A stretch of DNA of 30,470 bases. Source: Dehalococcoidia bacterium. GTDB taxonomy: Bacteria; Chloroflexota; Dehalococcoidia; Dehalococcoidales; W693. Shown here one piece after another: positions 22,303 to 30,465 of the stretch. The DNA lies in the NCBI GenBank assembly GCA_011170385.1, contig DUFE01000088.1, positions 1 to 30,470 of the forward strand, in the 5' to 3' direction. The notes under the pieces were generated by a model. That model saw only the letters and a program-made list of their open reading frames with translations. It searched no databases and had not been told where the DNA came from. A program made the translations under genes and the position numbers. How positions within the stretch are numbered: position 1 is the stretch's first letter; each line of letters opens with the position of its first letter.

Positions 22303-23149
22303 CGGTAAGGGGGGCACGGGCAAGACCAGTATCGTCGGCTCTTTTGCCGCCATAGCGGAAGACAAGGTGTTAGCCGACTGCGATGTGGATACCGCCGATC
22401 TTCACCTCCTCCTACAACCGACCATACGGGAGGAACATGAGTTCTGGAGTGGGCAGGTTGCCATAATCGATAAAGGGAGGTGTACCCGATGCGGTCTATG
22501 CCAGAAACTCTGTCGATTTAATGCGATTAAGGATTTTAAAATCGACGCTACATTATGTGAAGACTGTAGCTTCTGCTCACGTGCATGTCCTTTTAAAGCC
22601 ATTACCATGAAGGAAAAATTAGCGGGGCGCCGTTTTATCTCCGATACAATATATGGTACGCTCGTCCATGCACAGCTGGGAATCGCCCAGGAAAACTCGG
22701 GCAAGCTGGTAGCCGATGTGAGGCGGCAGGCAAGGCAAATAGCAGAGAGCAAGGGCGTGGAGCTTATTATCAGTGATGGTCCACCGGGTATCGGCTGCCC
22801 AGTCATATCGTCCTTGTCCGGAGCAAGCCTGGCTCTGTTGGTAGCTGAACCGACTCTATCCGGCATTCATGATTTGGAGAGGGTTATCGGTGTTTGTAAA
22901 CATTTCGGCGTGCCGGCTATGGTATGTATAAATAAATACGACATCAACAAAGAAAACTCCCGACGGATTGCACAATATTGCAGCGAGTCGGGGGTGGAGG
23001 TGGCTGCAAGGATACCATTCAATAATATCGTTACCGAGGCTATGGTTCACGGGCAACCGGTAGTGGAATATGTCGATGGCACAATCAGCCGGGAAATAAA
23101 GAAGCTCTGGGGAAAAGTCACCAGTGCTCTTGACCAGAGTATCAAATAG
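22280..23149 (+). CDS. MinD-superfamily P-loop ATPase with inserted ferredoxin domain (second)
   Basis: This 289-residue paralogue of the preceding gene has the same order: LSGKGGTGKTSIVGSF, DCDVDTADLHLLL, a ferredoxin insertion with CTRCGLCQKLC and CEDCSFCSRACPFKAI, then ISDGPPGIGCPVISSLSGAS. Unlike the first copy it has a DxDTADLHL switch and a longer linker after the clusters. The first cluster ends in C-R-F rather than C-P in both copies or near variants, a small departure from ferredoxin. GAGGAT precedes ATG 22280. Overlapping genes imply matched translation and a paired complex. Confidence 0.92.
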   Translation: MKEVVILSGKGGTGKTSIVGSFAAIAEDKVLADCDVDTADLHLLLQPTIREEHEFWSGQVAIIDKGRCTRCGLCQKLCRFNAIKDFKIDATLCEDCSFCSRACPFKAITMKEKLAGRRFISDTIYGTLVHAQLGIAQENSGKLVADVRRQARQIAESKGVELIISDGPPGIGCPVISSLSGASLALLVAEPTLSGIHDLERVIGVCKHFGVPAMVCINKYDINKENSRRIAQYCSESGVEVAARIPFNNIVTEAMVHGQPVVEYVDGTISREIKKLWGKVTSALDQSIK

Positions 23150-23222
23150 TACGGGATATGTCATACAATATTGCAGTCCTGTAAATATAATGCAGCACAA
23201 AACATCAGGAGGATTACAATCA

Positions 23223-23561
23223 ATGAAATATGCAATACCTGTAAGCGGTGGTATGATGTCGCCGCACTTCGGGCACTGCGAGCACTTTGCCGTTTTCGAG
23301 GTTGACGAACAGGCAAAGAAAATTACCAAGAGAGAGGATGTGCCTTCGCCGGAGCACCAGCCGGGGCTACTGCCCGTCTGGCTGGCAAAGCAAGGGGTTT
23401 CGGTTGTTATCGCCGGCGGTATGGGTCCACGGGCGCTGGATATTTTCCATCAGAACGGTATCAAAGTCGTTATCGGCGCCACGGAAAGCGACCCGGATAA
23501 GGCGTTATCTGACTATATAAACGGCGAACTGGCTACCGGTGACAACATATGTGACCATTAG
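23223..23561 (+). CDS. Second NifX-type cofactor-family protein
   Basis: I chose ATG 23223 with AGGAGG at 23207-23212; an upstream ATG in frame at 23124 overlaps the previous gene and adds residues unlike the family. The 112-residue protein reads MKYAIPVSGGMMSPHFGHCE, then FAVFEVDEQAKKITKRED, GVSVVIAGGMGPRALDIFHQ and NGIKVVIGA. This is the NifX/NafY fold again, but with HFGHC in place of RFGRC, so it belongs to the variant often found beside MinD-ferredoxin ATPases. It is the last gene of the cluster. Confidence 0.9.
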   Translation: MKYAIPVSGGMMSPHFGHCEHFAVFEVDEQAKKITKREDVPSPEHQPGLLPVWLAKQGVSVVIAGGMGPRALDIFHQNGIKVVIGATESDPDKALSDYINGELATGDNICDH

Positions 23562-23596
23562 AGCCGATATGGAATACATATAGAGCTTTTAATGCG

Positions 23597-25525
23597 TTAT
23601 TTCCCACCAATAACGGCGATCACCGCTAGATGATCAGATGCCTGGCTGAAAACAACATGAGATTCCACCAGTTGAATATCCGGTGATAACCATATATAGT
23701 CTATGCGCTGGTACAGGTCAGCCGAGTGATAGGTCAGCGCCTCCGGGTGCTCCGCCATGGTATCTACCAGTCCCGCCTGGTATAGCATCATTATTTCGGG
23801 AGCATCCGGTTGAGCGTTTAAATCCCCCAGTATTATCGTATTCGGGGTATTATCCCAGTATTCCAGTATAACGGGAACCTGCACTTGCCTGATATCGGAA
23901 TCTTCCTCCACATGGTGCAAATGCGTGGCGATTATCTGCAAATCCATATCGCCGGTATCTATCTTGACGGCGATAAATCCCCTTTGGATGCACAGGTCGT
24001 CGGGTGGAAGATCGAAGGTTTCATAACCCTTGATGGGGTATTTGCTTAGAATCGCATTTCCCCATAACGGGCCTGCCGTAGACCCAGATACATATGGCAT
24101 ATCCAGCCGCTGCGATAACCAGCTCAACATATCGACGCTGCCGCTCACGAGCCAGCCGCGTGATATCTCCTGCAGCGCCACTATATCAGCGCCGTTCTCC
24201 TCTATAACGGCAGCCAGCGCTTCCAGCCCAAGCTCCCCTCTGGTATCGAAGCCATTATGCAAGTTATAGCTCATCACCTTTATGTTATCGCTGCCGGCAT
24301 TAATTGCTTCAGGTTCGTGCCAGCTGATGAAGCTAACAGCCGGCGCTACCAGCAATACAAGAGAGATCACTGGCGCCACATACAGGCTTGTTTTTAGCCC
24401 CGGAGCGGAAACGTAAGAGCGGAGCGGTATGACCGCACACAGGATAAGCAAAACCGCCGCCATTATCTCCAGGACGTCGCCTGAATAAGGGAGGCTTATC
24501 TGATAGACGGCGTAGTATGCCAGCACCATAACGGCGAATAGAATCATGGCAAAGCCGTTGACCACCGTGCTCGTTCTTGAAGCTTTACCGTTTATATTCC
24601 CGCCGATGTTATTTATTACGCCGACTATAAGCACCATAAGGGAAACCTGCCCCAGTATGGTCATAATCGCTATCAAATATACGGAGCCGGAATCGGCAAA
24701 AAGGGTGGCGATTAGCAGAATCATTGATGAAATCAGTATGGTAGTTTTAAACAAGCCTTCCCCTAAAGATAAGAGTTTAGTTGCCAGTAAAAGCCCCAGC
24801 AGCTGCCCGCAAAGGACTATAGTGAAAGCCAGCGGCAACATCCAGCCGGTAAGTGCGGTGAATCTGGCGATATTACCGAAGACTTCCATTTCCAAAAAGA
24901 AGAACGGGGCTATCGCCAGCCAGGGAAGGATGCTGTTGTTGGACGGCTTTTCGTTCATGCTGATGTTATAACCCGGAAGCAACAGAAGCTCGATAAGAAA
25001 TAGCACTATGGCGACTATGAGGGGTACGATACCACCCTGATAGATATGGTCATAGCTGCCGAATAGCCCGTTCAGCGCCGTATCCATAATAAACCCCGTC
25101 AGCAAACCGATAGCCAGATAAGATAGAGCTTGCCGTCCCCCACTGCGTGCATTGTCGAGATACACAGCCAGGAACATACCAAAAAAGGCGATACCGAAAG
25201 CCACCATTACCATGTTGACTATCGGCTCTCCGTATTGTATCTGTGCCAGCAAGCGCATCATCCCCAGCACCAAGGCTGCAAACACCACGCTTATCCGTGT
25301 ACCAAAGGCATGCCGTAGCAAAACAGCCATGAAAGCCATGCCGAAAACAACTATAGCGATGCCGCCCAGCTGGAAAGCGCCCACCGAAAAGCGATCTCCC
25401 AGTGCCCAGGTCATCCCCGATACGAAGTAGCGTACTGACTCTGCGCCGAACAGGACTACCAGCGCCGGTAGCAAAATCGCCCTGATGGCAGGTCGTTCAT
25501 CGAGCATCTTCGTTAGAATACTCAT
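23597..25525 (-). CDS. Multi-spanning membrane protein with C-terminal endonuclease/exonuclease/phosphatase domain
   Basis: The 642-residue protein has about a dozen hydrophobic segments in residues 1-405, then an endonuclease/exonuclease/phosphatase (EEP) domain. Its catalytic landmarks are in order: SYNLHNGFD, ALQEISRG, THLHH, ILGDLNAQPDAPE, RIDYIWLS and SDHLAV. EEP enzymes cleave phosphodiesters in nucleic acids, lipids or phosphoinositides with a divalent metal. Fusion to so many membrane helices suggests a lipid or cell-envelope substrate, probably on the outside. The membrane half resembles no transporter I can name. It has its own consensus promoter and stands alone. Confidence 0.85.
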   Translation of the reverse strand: MSILTKMLDERPAIRAILLPALVVLFGAESVRYFVSGMTWALGDRFSVGAFQLGGIAIVVFGMAFMAVLLRHAFGTRISVVFAALVLGMMRLLAQIQYGEPIVNMVMVAFGIAFFGMFLAVYLDNARSGGRQALSYLAIGLLTGFIMDTALNGLFGSYDHIYQGGIVPLIVAIVLFLIELLLLPGYNISMNEKPSNNSILPWLAIAPFFFLEMEVFGNIARFTALTGWMLPLAFTIVLCGQLLGLLLATKLLSLGEGLFKTTILISSMILLIATLFADSGSVYLIAIMTILGQVSLMVLIVGVINNIGGNINGKASRTSTVVNGFAMILFAVMVLAYYAVYQISLPYSGDVLEIMAAVLLILCAVIPLRSYVSAPGLKTSLYVAPVISLVLLVAPAVSFISWHEPEAINAGSDNIKVMSYNLHNGFDTRGELGLEALAAVIEENGADIVALQEISRGWLVSGSVDMLSWLSQRLDMPYVSGSTAGPLWGNAILSKYPIKGYETFDLPPDDLCIQRGFIAVKIDTGDMDLQIIATHLHHVEEDSDIRQVQVPVILEYWDNTPNTIILGDLNAQPDAPEIMMLYQAGLVDTMAEHPEALTYHSADLYQRIDYIWLSPDIQLVESHVVFSQASDHLAVIAVIGGK

Positions 25526-25559
25526 CTACAGAAACCTCTCCTGATATATAGTTCTGGTA

Positions 25560-25587
25560 ATTATACAGGCTGATAAAGCATTGTCAA
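25560..25587 (-). promoter_or_regulatory. Consensus sigma-70 promoter of the membrane EEP gene
   Basis: On the minus strand TTGACA (25587-25582) and TATAAT (25565-25560), both exact, are separated by 16 bp. The ATG at 25525 follows about 34 bases after the -10. Confidence 0.85.
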
Positions 25588-25825
25588 CGTATTGGGCACT
25601 CCGCTATAGCAGTAATAGGATGACAGGAGCAGCCTGCCCTATATGTCTTATCGATAACTTTCAGTTCGGTAATTTAATAGGAGTTCTCGCCTTTGCGGAA
25701 GTGTTTATTTGCTGATAAAGAACTCTTTTCTCAACTTACTATAGCATTGAGGCAGATAACCGCCGGTTACAAAGAGAATCCCGAGATTAAAGAAAGCGAT
25801 GAAATGAGCATACATTTACGGTAGT
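25588..25825. other. Intergenic region without a visible gene
   Basis: Stop codons are frequent in all frames and no RNA-gene or repeat signature is visible. It would contain the 3' end of the minus-strand flavoprotein message, but no clear terminator stem was found. Confidence 0.5.
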
Positions 25826-27262
25826 CTAGCCCCGGAAAGAGCTGCCCAAGTTTTTCATAGCTTTCTGAGCGGCACGGAAACCGCACATACCGTGAACGCC
25901 CGGGCTGGGCGGCGTCGAACTGGAGCAGAGAAAAACATTTTTAATCGGCGTTTCGTAGGGAACGAGGGGGAGTATCAATTTTTTTAGGCTCTGTGCCCCT
26001 CCCAGGAAATCCCCACCCACGCAATTGGGATTATGATGCTCCAGATCCGCAGAGGACATCACGTGCCGGCCGATTATTCTATCCTTAAAACCAGGAGCGA
26101 AGCGTTCTATCTGAGCTTCGATCCTCTCTGTCATATCGAAGGTGGATCCGTTAGGCACATGGCAATATCCATATACAATGTGCCCGCTACCGCCTGCGCG
26201 CGTACGGTCAAAAAGGCTGGGCTGGGTTACAATAACAAAGGGTTTTTCTGGATGCCGCTGGAGATTGACCTCTTTTTCGGAAGCCACCATCTCCTCAAGG
26301 TAGCCCCCAATATGTACCGTATTCGCGTTATAGCATTCTACGGCTTTCCAGGGAACAGGGCCGTCTAAAATCCAGTCGCACTTAAAAGCGCTGCAGCCGT
26401 ACTTATACCTCTTTAACTTTTTGATATAAGAAAGGGGCAGCCGGTTACCTGCCATCTCTAGAAACTGGCGTGGGGTTATATCCAGCATAACCATATCGTA
26501 AGCAGGCAGCTGCTCCAAGGATTTAACTTCATAGTCGGTTACGATTTTCCCGCCCAGTTCGGTTAGATACCCTGCCAGAGCATCGGCTGTTTTCTGCGAG
26601 CCGCCTTGAGGAAAAGGCCATCCATCGGAATGAGCTGTGATACCCATCAAATAACCCGAAGCGAAACTACCTCTCTGCTCGAGATTCATTCCCGAATGAG
26701 CTCCCATTCCACCTAACAGTGCCCTGGCTCTCTCCCTTTTAAAAAGACCTTTGGCCAACTCGGTAGTAGATGTTAGTGCCCTTCTTCCGAAACTCAACAT
26801 CAAAATAGGGTGGCGCAGTGGAATACCGGGAAATCGCATTATCTCATCCATAAGCTCCTGCGATCTGCTGGCTAGTGGAGACATCAATCTTGCATACGCC
26901 CTTTTGTCAATACTATCGAGGGTGGCAACGGTCTCAGACATAGATTGAGAAACTACCGCCGCTGTTCCGTCATCGAAAGGATTAGCCAGAGCAAATGGGG
27001 GTGTTATCCACTTGAGCCCGTATTTTTCCAGGGGGAGCTTGCGAAAAAATGGCGAAATCCTTACTTGTAAATGAACCGTTGAGCATATATCATGAATATA
27101 GCCCTTCTTTATTAGTTCTAGAGAGCGACAACCTCCGCCGATTACCTCGTGTTTTTCATAAACGGTTACTTCTAGGCCGGCTTGCGCCAGTGCAATCGCC
27201 GAAGCTAGTCCGTTAGGCCCTGAACCGACTACGGCAGCGGTTTTAATCTTCTTATCAAGCAA
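25826..27262 (-). CDS. FAD-dependent oxidoreductase, phytoene desaturase/isomerase-like
   Basis: A 478-residue flavoprotein with the N-terminal dinucleotide fold VVGSGPNGLASAIALAQAG and EVIGGGCRS, and the C-terminal FAD-binding segment PPSPGVHGMCGFRAAQKAM. This is the layout of the phytoene desaturase / carotenoid isomerase / amine oxidase superfamily (COG1233). Such enzymes desaturate or saturate polyenes, or act on other hydrophobic substrates. No carotenoid synthase gene is nearby, so the substrate is open. The TTG start at 27262 lies 25 bases after the end of the STAS gene, so the two are probably one operon; the ribosome site is weak. Confidence 0.85.
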   Translation of the reverse strand: MLDKKIKTAAVVGSGPNGLASAIALAQAGLEVTVYEKHEVIGGGCRSLELIKKGYIHDICSTVHLQVRISPFFRKLPLEKYGLKWITPPFALANPFDDGTAAVVSQSMSETVATLDSIDKRAYARLMSPLASRSQELMDEIMRFPGIPLRHPILMLSFGRRALTSTTELAKGLFKRERARALLGGMGAHSGMNLEQRGSFASGYLMGITAHSDGWPFPQGGSQKTADALAGYLTELGGKIVTDYEVKSLEQLPAYDMVMLDITPRQFLEMAGNRLPLSYIKKLKRYKYGCSAFKCDWILDGPVPWKAVECYNANTVHIGGYLEEMVASEKEVNLQRHPEKPFVIVTQPSLFDRTRAGGSGHIVYGYCHVPNGSTFDMTERIEAQIERFAPGFKDRIIGRHVMSSADLEHHNPNCVGGDFLGGAQSLKKLILPLVPYETPIKNVFLCSSSTPPSPGVHGMCGFRAAQKAMKNLGSSFRG

Positions 27263-27286
27263 CTATGACTCTTTCTTGCTTGGCTA

Positions 27287-28351
27287 TTATCTTCTGAATA
27301 AGCGTATTATGTTCAGCGGTAACGACCTCAGCTGCGAATTGTACCAGATGTTGCCAGATTTACTCCACTGTAAATCGATTGCAGGACGATACTTTTTCAT
27401 CTGTACGTTATCTTCGACGCCCAGATATGACGCCAGTGACGATAGCACGTGCTTCCAGATATACTCCTGGAATTTTGAACCTGCTATGGTAAAGGCAACC
27501 TCAAAAAACGGGTCGGAGGCGCGAACGAGTCCCTGTATCTGTACATGTATCGAATCGCTCCGCTCCTCGACACTGAAGGTAATCCAGCCGGCTTCTGGAT
27601 GACCTTGCGGAGTCATGAACGTAAAACTTCTATCATCTATATATAGCACCATCACGCCGGTGCTTACTATTCCACCGGGAGTTTTCGAATCTATAAAAAT
27701 CATCTCCCCGGGGGCGATCCCCTTGCTCGTCGGATGGAAAGAGTTTTCGGATGGTTGAAATTCTAAAAAATGCTCCTGCATGGCCCTGATGATATCTTCC
27801 GGTTTTATACCGGGTTCCTTTATGGTGAGCCAGTATGTTTTTTCCCACATCGGGCCAAAACCCTGAAGCTGGCCGATAACCCGCCGATTATCCATATTCA
27901 TCGTAAAAGCGCCTTTGGGTCTCTCCGTAACCTTTAGCTTTTCGACTTTTGGCGCCCAACCAGCATCGGATTGCTTTCCCCTTCTAACATTCATTTGTCC
28001 CAGCTCAATAAACTCGGCTTCGGGCAGTAATCCTGCTTTTTCAGAGTTATCATCAACCAGTACAATGCCTTTATTCAGGCCTGTTAAGGTAAGAATCTCC
28101 CGATAACGATTACCGAGCCCGTAGGCAAATAGCTTCGCTTTTTTCTGTTTCGCTAAGGCGGTAAGTTTAACCAATACATTAGTACCAGCACTGCTCATGT
28201 GGTCTACAGGACGAAAATCCAGAATGACGTTATTTAATCCTTTTTGCGAGGCGCTCGTAATATGCTCGTTTATAGAATCTTCACTTGCAGCATCAAGAAT
28301 AGCATCAAGAGTTATGACACCTGTCGATTTACCCAGAGAAGAAAGCCTCAT
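27287..28351 (-). CDS. STAS-domain protein fused to a DUF1990-like/SRPBCC-type domain
   Basis: Residues 1-105 form a STAS (anti-sigma-factor antagonist type) domain: LDAILDAASEDSINEHI, VILDFRPVDHMSSAGTNVLV, LTALAKQKKAKLFAYGLGNR. The Ser in MSSAGTN occupies the usual phosphorylated position. After a linker, residues about 125-350 form a second domain that is not a standard STAS partner. Its TPQGHPEAGWITFSVEE recalls the GHPE-G-E-xx-F block of DUF1990, though this is by eye. AGGGGG lies seven bases before the ATG. A role in a partner-switching response, perhaps sensing a lipid or steroid-like ligand, is only a guess. Confidence 0.75.
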   Translation of the reverse strand: MRLSSLGKSTGVITLDAILDAASEDSINEHITSASQKGLNNVILDFRPVDHMSSAGTNVLVKLTALAKQKKAKLFAYGLGNRYREILTLTGLNKGIVLVDDNSEKAGLLPEAEFIELGQMNVRRGKQSDAGWAPKVEKLKVTERPKGAFTMNMDNRRVIGQLQGFGPMWEKTYWLTIKEPGIKPEDIIRAMQEHFLEFQPSENSFHPTSKGIAPGEMIFIDSKTPGGIVSTGVMVLYIDDRSFTFMTPQGHPEAGWITFSVEERSDSIHVQIQGLVRASDPFFEVAFTIAGSKFQEYIWKHVLSSLASYLGVEDNVQMKKYRPAIDLQWSKSGNIWYNSQLRSLPLNIIRLFRR

Positions 28352-28628
28352 TTTATACCCCCTATTACTCTTAGCTTCTTGCTATCATGTCTTTCAAAGA
28401 TACTGCATTATATAAAAACATAGTTATAAGCAGAAGTCAATATAGATAACGATATTTTCAGGCTATTATCAGTTCGGCTCATTTATTCTTCAATTTAAAT
28501 CAAAATGAAGACGGAACTTGCAAGGTTTCTGATACACGAGATTAAAATCCCGCTTACCCCCGTTATTTCCTGCTGAAAAATGTGGCAGCTCTTTAGGATC
28601 GCCTAATCGTCCTAATAAATAGTGCCAG

Positions 28629-28907
28629 TTATTCAAACAGCTTATCGAATTCCTCAACCGTAATAGCTGGCGAAGTTGTAAATGAGATGCCAAGAAGCTT
28701 CGTCAGCTCGACGGAAGCCTTCATTGCCTGCTCCAGGCTTGGGAAGTCAGCAATGGCTAATACATCTGTCTCTCCAAGCAGAGCATATAAAGCTTTGCCC
28801 TTCCCGCCACACTCTTCAACGATTGCGACCGATTTCTTTGTCCTTTCGGCGCTGATCTCCTTCATTGCACCAGGAGCAAACTTGCCAAACATTATGTAGG
28901 TAGTCAT
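28629..28907 (-). CDS. GYD-domain protein
   Basis: A 92-residue protein with the GYD ferredoxin-like fold: MTTYIMFGKFAPGAMKEISA, RTKKSVAIVEECGGKGKALY and ALLGETDVLAIADFPSLEQA. GYD proteins are small dimeric alpha/beta barrels of unknown function. AAAGGAGG lies well placed before the ATG. It is 64 bases downstream of the SRPBCC gene on the same strand and may be co-transcribed from the promoter at 29567. Confidence 0.88.
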   Translation of the reverse strand: MTTYIMFGKFAPGAMKEISAERTKKSVAIVEECGGKGKALYALLGETDVLAIADFPSLEQAMKASVELTKLLGISFTTSPAITVEEFDKLFE

Positions 28908-28971
28908 TTTTAATCCTCCTTTATTATATTTAAAACTGGATTGATACTCTATCCAAGCTAATATAGAGGTC

Positions 28972-29409
28972 TTACGACTCTGCCAGCTTCTTAATATTTT
29001 GCAGCATTTTGTCAGACATCTCCACCCACTGCTTACTCATCATCCACAGCATGATTTGACCGATAATCCAATAAGGCATAACCGTATCCCAGAATATCGT
29101 AAGTCTGCTACCGTCTTTAGCGGGTTCAATAGTGAATCTGGTCTCAAACTTCTTTGTCATACCCCAGATTTCACTTATGGTAAATTTCTTGTTCTCTTGC
29201 CATTCTGTAATCTCACAGACGGACCTCATAAGTCTACCATCACTCTTTCCTACCATATAGAACTTCGCCCCTATCCCGCTTTTCTGGTCACCAATATAAT
29301 CAAACTCTTGAACTTTAGGATGCCACTTCATTAGATTATCCTTTTTATACAACAGTGGCCATAACTTTTCCGGTGATGTCTTAATATCAATAGACTTTTC
29401 TAATTTCAT
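28972..29409 (-). CDS. SRPBCC (START-like, polyketide cyclase/dehydrase) family protein
   Basis: At 145 residues it has the usual length. The sequence opens with KLEKSIDIKTSPEKLWPLLY and has WHPKVQEF, a VCEITEWQENKKFTISE strand pair, and the long C-terminal helix (MLWMMSKQWVEMSDKMLQNI) that lines the hydrophobic cavity in this fold. These proteins bind or process hydrophobic small molecules. AAGGAGG is seven bases before ATG 29409. Immediately upstream the message has a predicted pseudoknot. The neighbouring GYD and STAS/DUF1990-like genes suggest a small-molecule response set. Confidence 0.88.
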   Translation of the reverse strand: MKLEKSIDIKTSPEKLWPLLYKKDNLMKWHPKVQEFDYIGDQKSGIGAKFYMVGKSDGRLMRSVCEITEWQENKKFTISEIWGMTKKFETRFTIEPAKDGSRLTIFWDTVMPYWIIGQIMLWMMSKQWVEMSDKMLQNIKKLAES

Positions 29410-29423
29410 GTTCTACCTCCTTA

Positions 29424-29476
29424 CTTGATGATATATAAAAGGCACCAGCTACACTTTCATCAAGCGAACCGGTGCC
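29424..29476 (-). promoter_or_regulatory. Predicted H-type pseudoknot in the SRPBCC leader
   Basis: On the minus strand GGCACCGG (29476-29469) pairs with CTGGTGCC (29448-29441), an 8-bp stem with one G-U. Its 20-base loop contains CTTGATGA (29464-29457). That is fully complementary to TCATCAAG (29431-29424), which lies nine bases beyond the stem and one base before the AAGGAGG ribosome site. TTTTATATA between the stem and the second strand could also act as a terminator tail. Either way it looks like a cis-regulatory RNA. I know no riboswitch class that it matches. Confidence 0.6.
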
Positions 29477-29538
29477 CCTGTTACCTTCGCCTCATCCACC
29501 CACCCAGACAATATTTATTTGTAATGAATCACGGTGTA

Positions 29539-29567
29539 AATCTACTCCCTGATATGGGTGTTGTCAA
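29539..29567 (-). promoter_or_regulatory. Promoter of the SRPBCC-GYD unit
   Basis: On the minus strand an exact TTGACA (29567-29562), a 17-bp spacer and TAGATT (29544-29539) are seen. The predicted leader is about 120 bases long and contains the pseudoknot. Confidence 0.6.
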
Positions 29568-29650
29568 TACCTTTAAAAGCAGGGATAATCGTCTATAGGT
29601 ATAGATGTAAATAATGGACATTCGGTTAAAGAATCTCGGTAAGCTCACTT

Positions 29651-30316
29651 TTATGTGATAATTTTAGTAACCAACATAGCTAAAGCGCTACCTATAGGGA
29701 TTGTAAGATTATCATTTACCTTCTGTGGCACCGCTTGGAATACGGTAGCGAAAATAGCTCCGATTACTATCATTGGAAATGTCAAATTATCCAGAATTTT
29801 GGTAGCCAGCAAACCCATAGTTAAACAGACTACAAAGCAAGCTATATTTCCCTCTATACTCCTGCCCCAAAGCACAATACGTCCTTTCCATATGCCAACT
29901 ACAGTAGCCACAGGATCACCTAAAGACACGAATAGTATGGCTAGTATTGCAATATCTCGATCAAACGCAAGCACTGTGATTAGAAAGCCCAATAGGGAAT
30001 AGCTACTTCCAGTAAGTTTATTCTTTTCCTCATCACGCATGAGGAAACCAAACCAGCTAATGAACCACTTGTTTATCGCATCTATACGCAGTCTCACTAA
30101 TTCAAAAGATAAGAAAATACCTGTGACTATAGCTAGTGTTACAACGAATGTAATATAGGGAAGAAAATACAAGACCAATATAACAAATAATCCAGCAACA
30201 GCATGGAAGATACCTCTTTTAACGGCGTGGCGGATGTTGGCTAACCTCATATATGTTACTATAGCCTTATCAAATGAGTTATTCAAAAGGATTGGGGGCA
30301 TGAGATGACTCACCAC
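29651..30316 (-). CDS. Dolichol kinase/phosphatidate cytidylyltransferase-like membrane protein
   Basis: The protein (up to 221 residues) has about six hydrophobic segments. The motif LFVSLGDPVATVVGIWKGR, followed by GRSIEGNIACFVVC, is the SEC59/DGK1-like CTP-dependent kinase signature (GD-x-x-A, K/R-S-x-E-G). Such bacterial proteins phosphorylate or recycle isoprenoid alcohols or diacylglycerol for lipid or cell-wall synthesis. The start is uncertain: GTG 30316, ATG 30301 and ATG 30250 (MRLANIRHAVKRG) are all possible and none has a strong ribosome site. Base composition here is A+T-richer than in the liv and fdn regions. Confidence 0.75.
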   Translation of the reverse strand: MVSHLMPPILLNNSFDKAIVTYMRLANIRHAVKRGIFHAVAGLFVILVLYFLPYITFVVTLAIVTGIFLSFELVRLRIDAINKWFISWFGFLMRDEEKNKLTGSSYSLLGFLITVLAFDRDIAILAILFVSLGDPVATVVGIWKGRIVLWGRSIEGNIACFVVCLTMGLLATKILDNLTFPMIVIGAIFATVFQAVPQKVNDNLTIPIGSALAMLVTKIIT

Positions 30317-30381
30317 TTCAAATAAAATTGATCGGTATTCATCTGTTTATCTAGACACGACCAGCCAAAATGTATAACAAA

Positions 30382-30465
30382 ATGGATATACTAAAGCTCG
30401 CTGCTGTCTATTTGTATGGAATAAAACCTGTTCGAAGTAAGTCTCTACTCTTGGGTGTGGAATAA
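30382..30465 (+). CDS. Possible 27-residue ORF at window end
   Basis: ATG 30382 opens MDILKLAAVYLYGIKPVRSK and stops at TAA 30463-30465. There is no good ribosome site and no family match. The window ends in an ATG (30468-30470) that could begin the next gene. The rest of 30317-30470 shows nothing firm. Confidence 0.2.
   Translation: MDILKLAAVYLYGIKPVRSKSLLLGVE

Noticed and set aside
21033..23561. Nitrogenase cofactor (nif) cluster
   Set aside because: NifX-type proteins are present, but there is no nifH, nifD, nifK, nifE, nifN or nifB radical-SAM gene.
28352..28628. Promoter or gene in the gap between the STAS and GYD genes
   Set aside because: On the minus strand TATAAT is present near 28412 but its best -35 (TTGACT) is 22 bp away, too far. 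The open frame at 28490-28693 starts inside the GYD gene and has no ribosome site.
29424..29530. Known riboswitch class (fluoride, SAM, c-di-GMP) in the SRPBCC leader
   Set aside because: The conserved core sequences of those classes, as I know them, are not present; only the pseudoknot geometry is suggestive.
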